Positions 5,137 to 5,797 of a stretch of 5,797 bases of DNA are shown here, one piece after another. The notes under the pieces are model-generated. The model had not been told where the DNA came from. It did no database searches and saw only the letters and a list, made by a program, of their open reading frames with translations. Position numbers and translations under genes: made by a program. Every line of letters starts with the position of its first letter. Within the stretch, counting starts at the first letter, position 1. The DNA comes from Phycisphaerae bacterium (GTDB taxonomy: Bacteria > Planctomycetota > Phycisphaerae > Sedimentisphaerales > SG8-4), in the NCBI GenBank assembly GCA_030613765.1, contig JAUWLI010000209.1, positions 1 to 5,797 on the forward strand. Reading direction: 5' to 3'.

Positions 5137-5797
5137 ATGAATGAGTTGGATTTGACATTTATAGACGAGGCCGTCAGCAAAATCGGTACCGGCCCCGAGA
5201 AGGTCCTCGAGATGCTGCAGGCAATACAGGGACACTTTGGCTACCTGCCAAAAGAAGCTCTTGAGCGGGTCTGCGAGCTTACAGACATCACACCCGCATC
5301 CATCGCCGGCGTCTCCACATTCTATAGCCAGTTCAGACACCGCCCAGCCGGCCAACACATGATTAAGGTCTGTATCGGTACCGCCTGCCACGTCAAAGGC
5401 GGACAGCAGATTTACGATGCCTTCCAGCGGGACCTCGGCATACCGGAAGGCGAGGACACCGATCCGCAAAAATTGTTTACTATCGAAAAAGTCGCCTGCC
5501 TGGGGTGTTGTATGCTCGCTCCTGCTATACAGATTGATGATATTACATACGGACACTTGACTTCAGACAAGATCCCGATTGTCCTCAGGGATTTCCTCGA
5601 ACAGCAAAAAGCTCAGGCACAACAGGCCGAAGGCCCGGCCTATACAAAAAGCGATAGAATCCTCGGTGAAATCCGGATATGCCTTGATTCAAGCTGTGTC
5701 GCCAGCGGCAGTGCTAAGGTATACCTGGCTTTAAAAAAAGCCGTTAAAGAAACGGGCGTAAAAGTCATCGTCAAAAGTGTAGGCTGTTCCGGAATAT
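5137..5797 (+). CDS. NuoE-like [2Fe-2S] subunit fused to a second thioredoxin-like [2Fe-2S] (NuoF N-terminal type) domain, truncated by window end
   Basis: The frame opens with ATG at 5137 and stays open for 220 codons to the window edge. Residues 1-155 are NuoE/HydC-like: a helical N-terminus with the family's GYLPKEALERV and GVSTFYSQF segments, then the thioredoxin-like [2Fe-2S] fold with Cys79-x4-Cys84 and Cys121-x3-Cys125. After a Q/A-rich linker (about 156-168) a second domain begins at IRICLDSSC (Cys182-x4-Cys187) and reaches GCSGI (Cys217). Its fourth ligand should be residue 221, whose codon starts with T, as a cysteine codon would. This second domain matches the N-terminal ferredoxin domain found on NuoF-type subunits (HydB, HndC), so a flavin/NADH-binding NuoF part may follow. 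The product would be cytoplasmic and part of an NAD(P)H dehydrogenase or electron-bifurcating hydrogenase. The gap to the upstream gene is 28 bp with only a weak AAGAA-type ribosome site and no clear terminator. Confidence 0.87.
   Translation, partial: MNELDLTFIDEAVSKIGTGPEKVLEMLQAIQGHFGYLPKEALERVCELTDITPASIAGVSTFYSQFRHRPAGQHMIKVCIGTACHVKGGQQIYDAFQRDLGIPEGEDTDPQKLFTIEKVACLGCCMLAPAIQIDDITYGHLTSDKIPIVLRDFLEQQKAQAQQAEGPAYTKSDRILGEIRICLDSSCVASGSAKVYLALKKAVKETGVKVIVKSVGCSGI

Noticed and set aside
5119..5556. Long reverse-strand open frame of 145 codons opposite the NuoE-like gene
   Set aside because: It is the antisense shadow of a gene with clear NuoE motifs, has no recognisable domain, and gives a protein unlike any family I know.

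Overview
This window is a compact, single-strand (+) cluster of redox and beta-propeller genes. It probably comes from an anaerobic or facultative bacterium of the Planctomycetota (Phycisphaerae-like) or a related PVC-group lineage. That placement is an inference. It rests on the 'NWPRFRGPGGLG' opening of the PQQ-like propeller protein, on the 'LKxxLRxxPxDxxL' coiled-coil segment in front of it, and on recall of similar NHL / ferredoxin / NapH-like gene sets in such genomes. No rRNA, tRNA or other lineage marker is present.

Layout: (1) 1-165 is the 3' end of a PQQ-like propeller gene, clearly paralogous to the C-terminus of the large propeller gene at 3204-5108. (2) 166-248 is a short intergenic gap with a plausible sigma70-type promoter and a Shine-Dalgarno site. 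(3) 249-1298 encodes a membrane-anchored six-bladed NHL-repeat protein with a Cys-Gly-Cys-Cys motif. (4) 1325-1903 encodes a Tat-type polyferredoxin with 17 cysteines. (5) 1903-3207 encodes a NapH/NosR-like polytopic iron-sulfur membrane protein. (6) 3204-5108 encodes a three-helix membrane-anchored PQQ-like propeller with a duplicated coiled-coil segment. (7) 5137 to the window edge encodes a NuoE-like [2Fe-2S] protein fused to a second thioredoxin-like [2Fe-2S] domain, cut off by the end of the window.

Genes 3 to 6 are tightly packed: a 26 bp gap, then a 1 bp overlap, then a 4 bp overlap. The last gene follows after 28 bp with no convincing terminator, so the set looks like one operon. The simplest reading is a membrane electron-transfer module. 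A NapH-like integral membrane protein would exchange electrons with a periplasmic NapG-like ferredoxin, and two exported propeller proteins would act as scaffold, sensor or partner. The downstream NuoE/NuoF-type protein belongs to the cytoplasmic NAD(P)H-oxidoreductase / hydrogenase (HydABC, Hnd, HoxF) family, so the cluster may link a soluble NADH or hydrogenase module to the membrane. The terminal donor or acceptor is not visible. No mobile elements, CRISPR arrays or RNA genes were seen.
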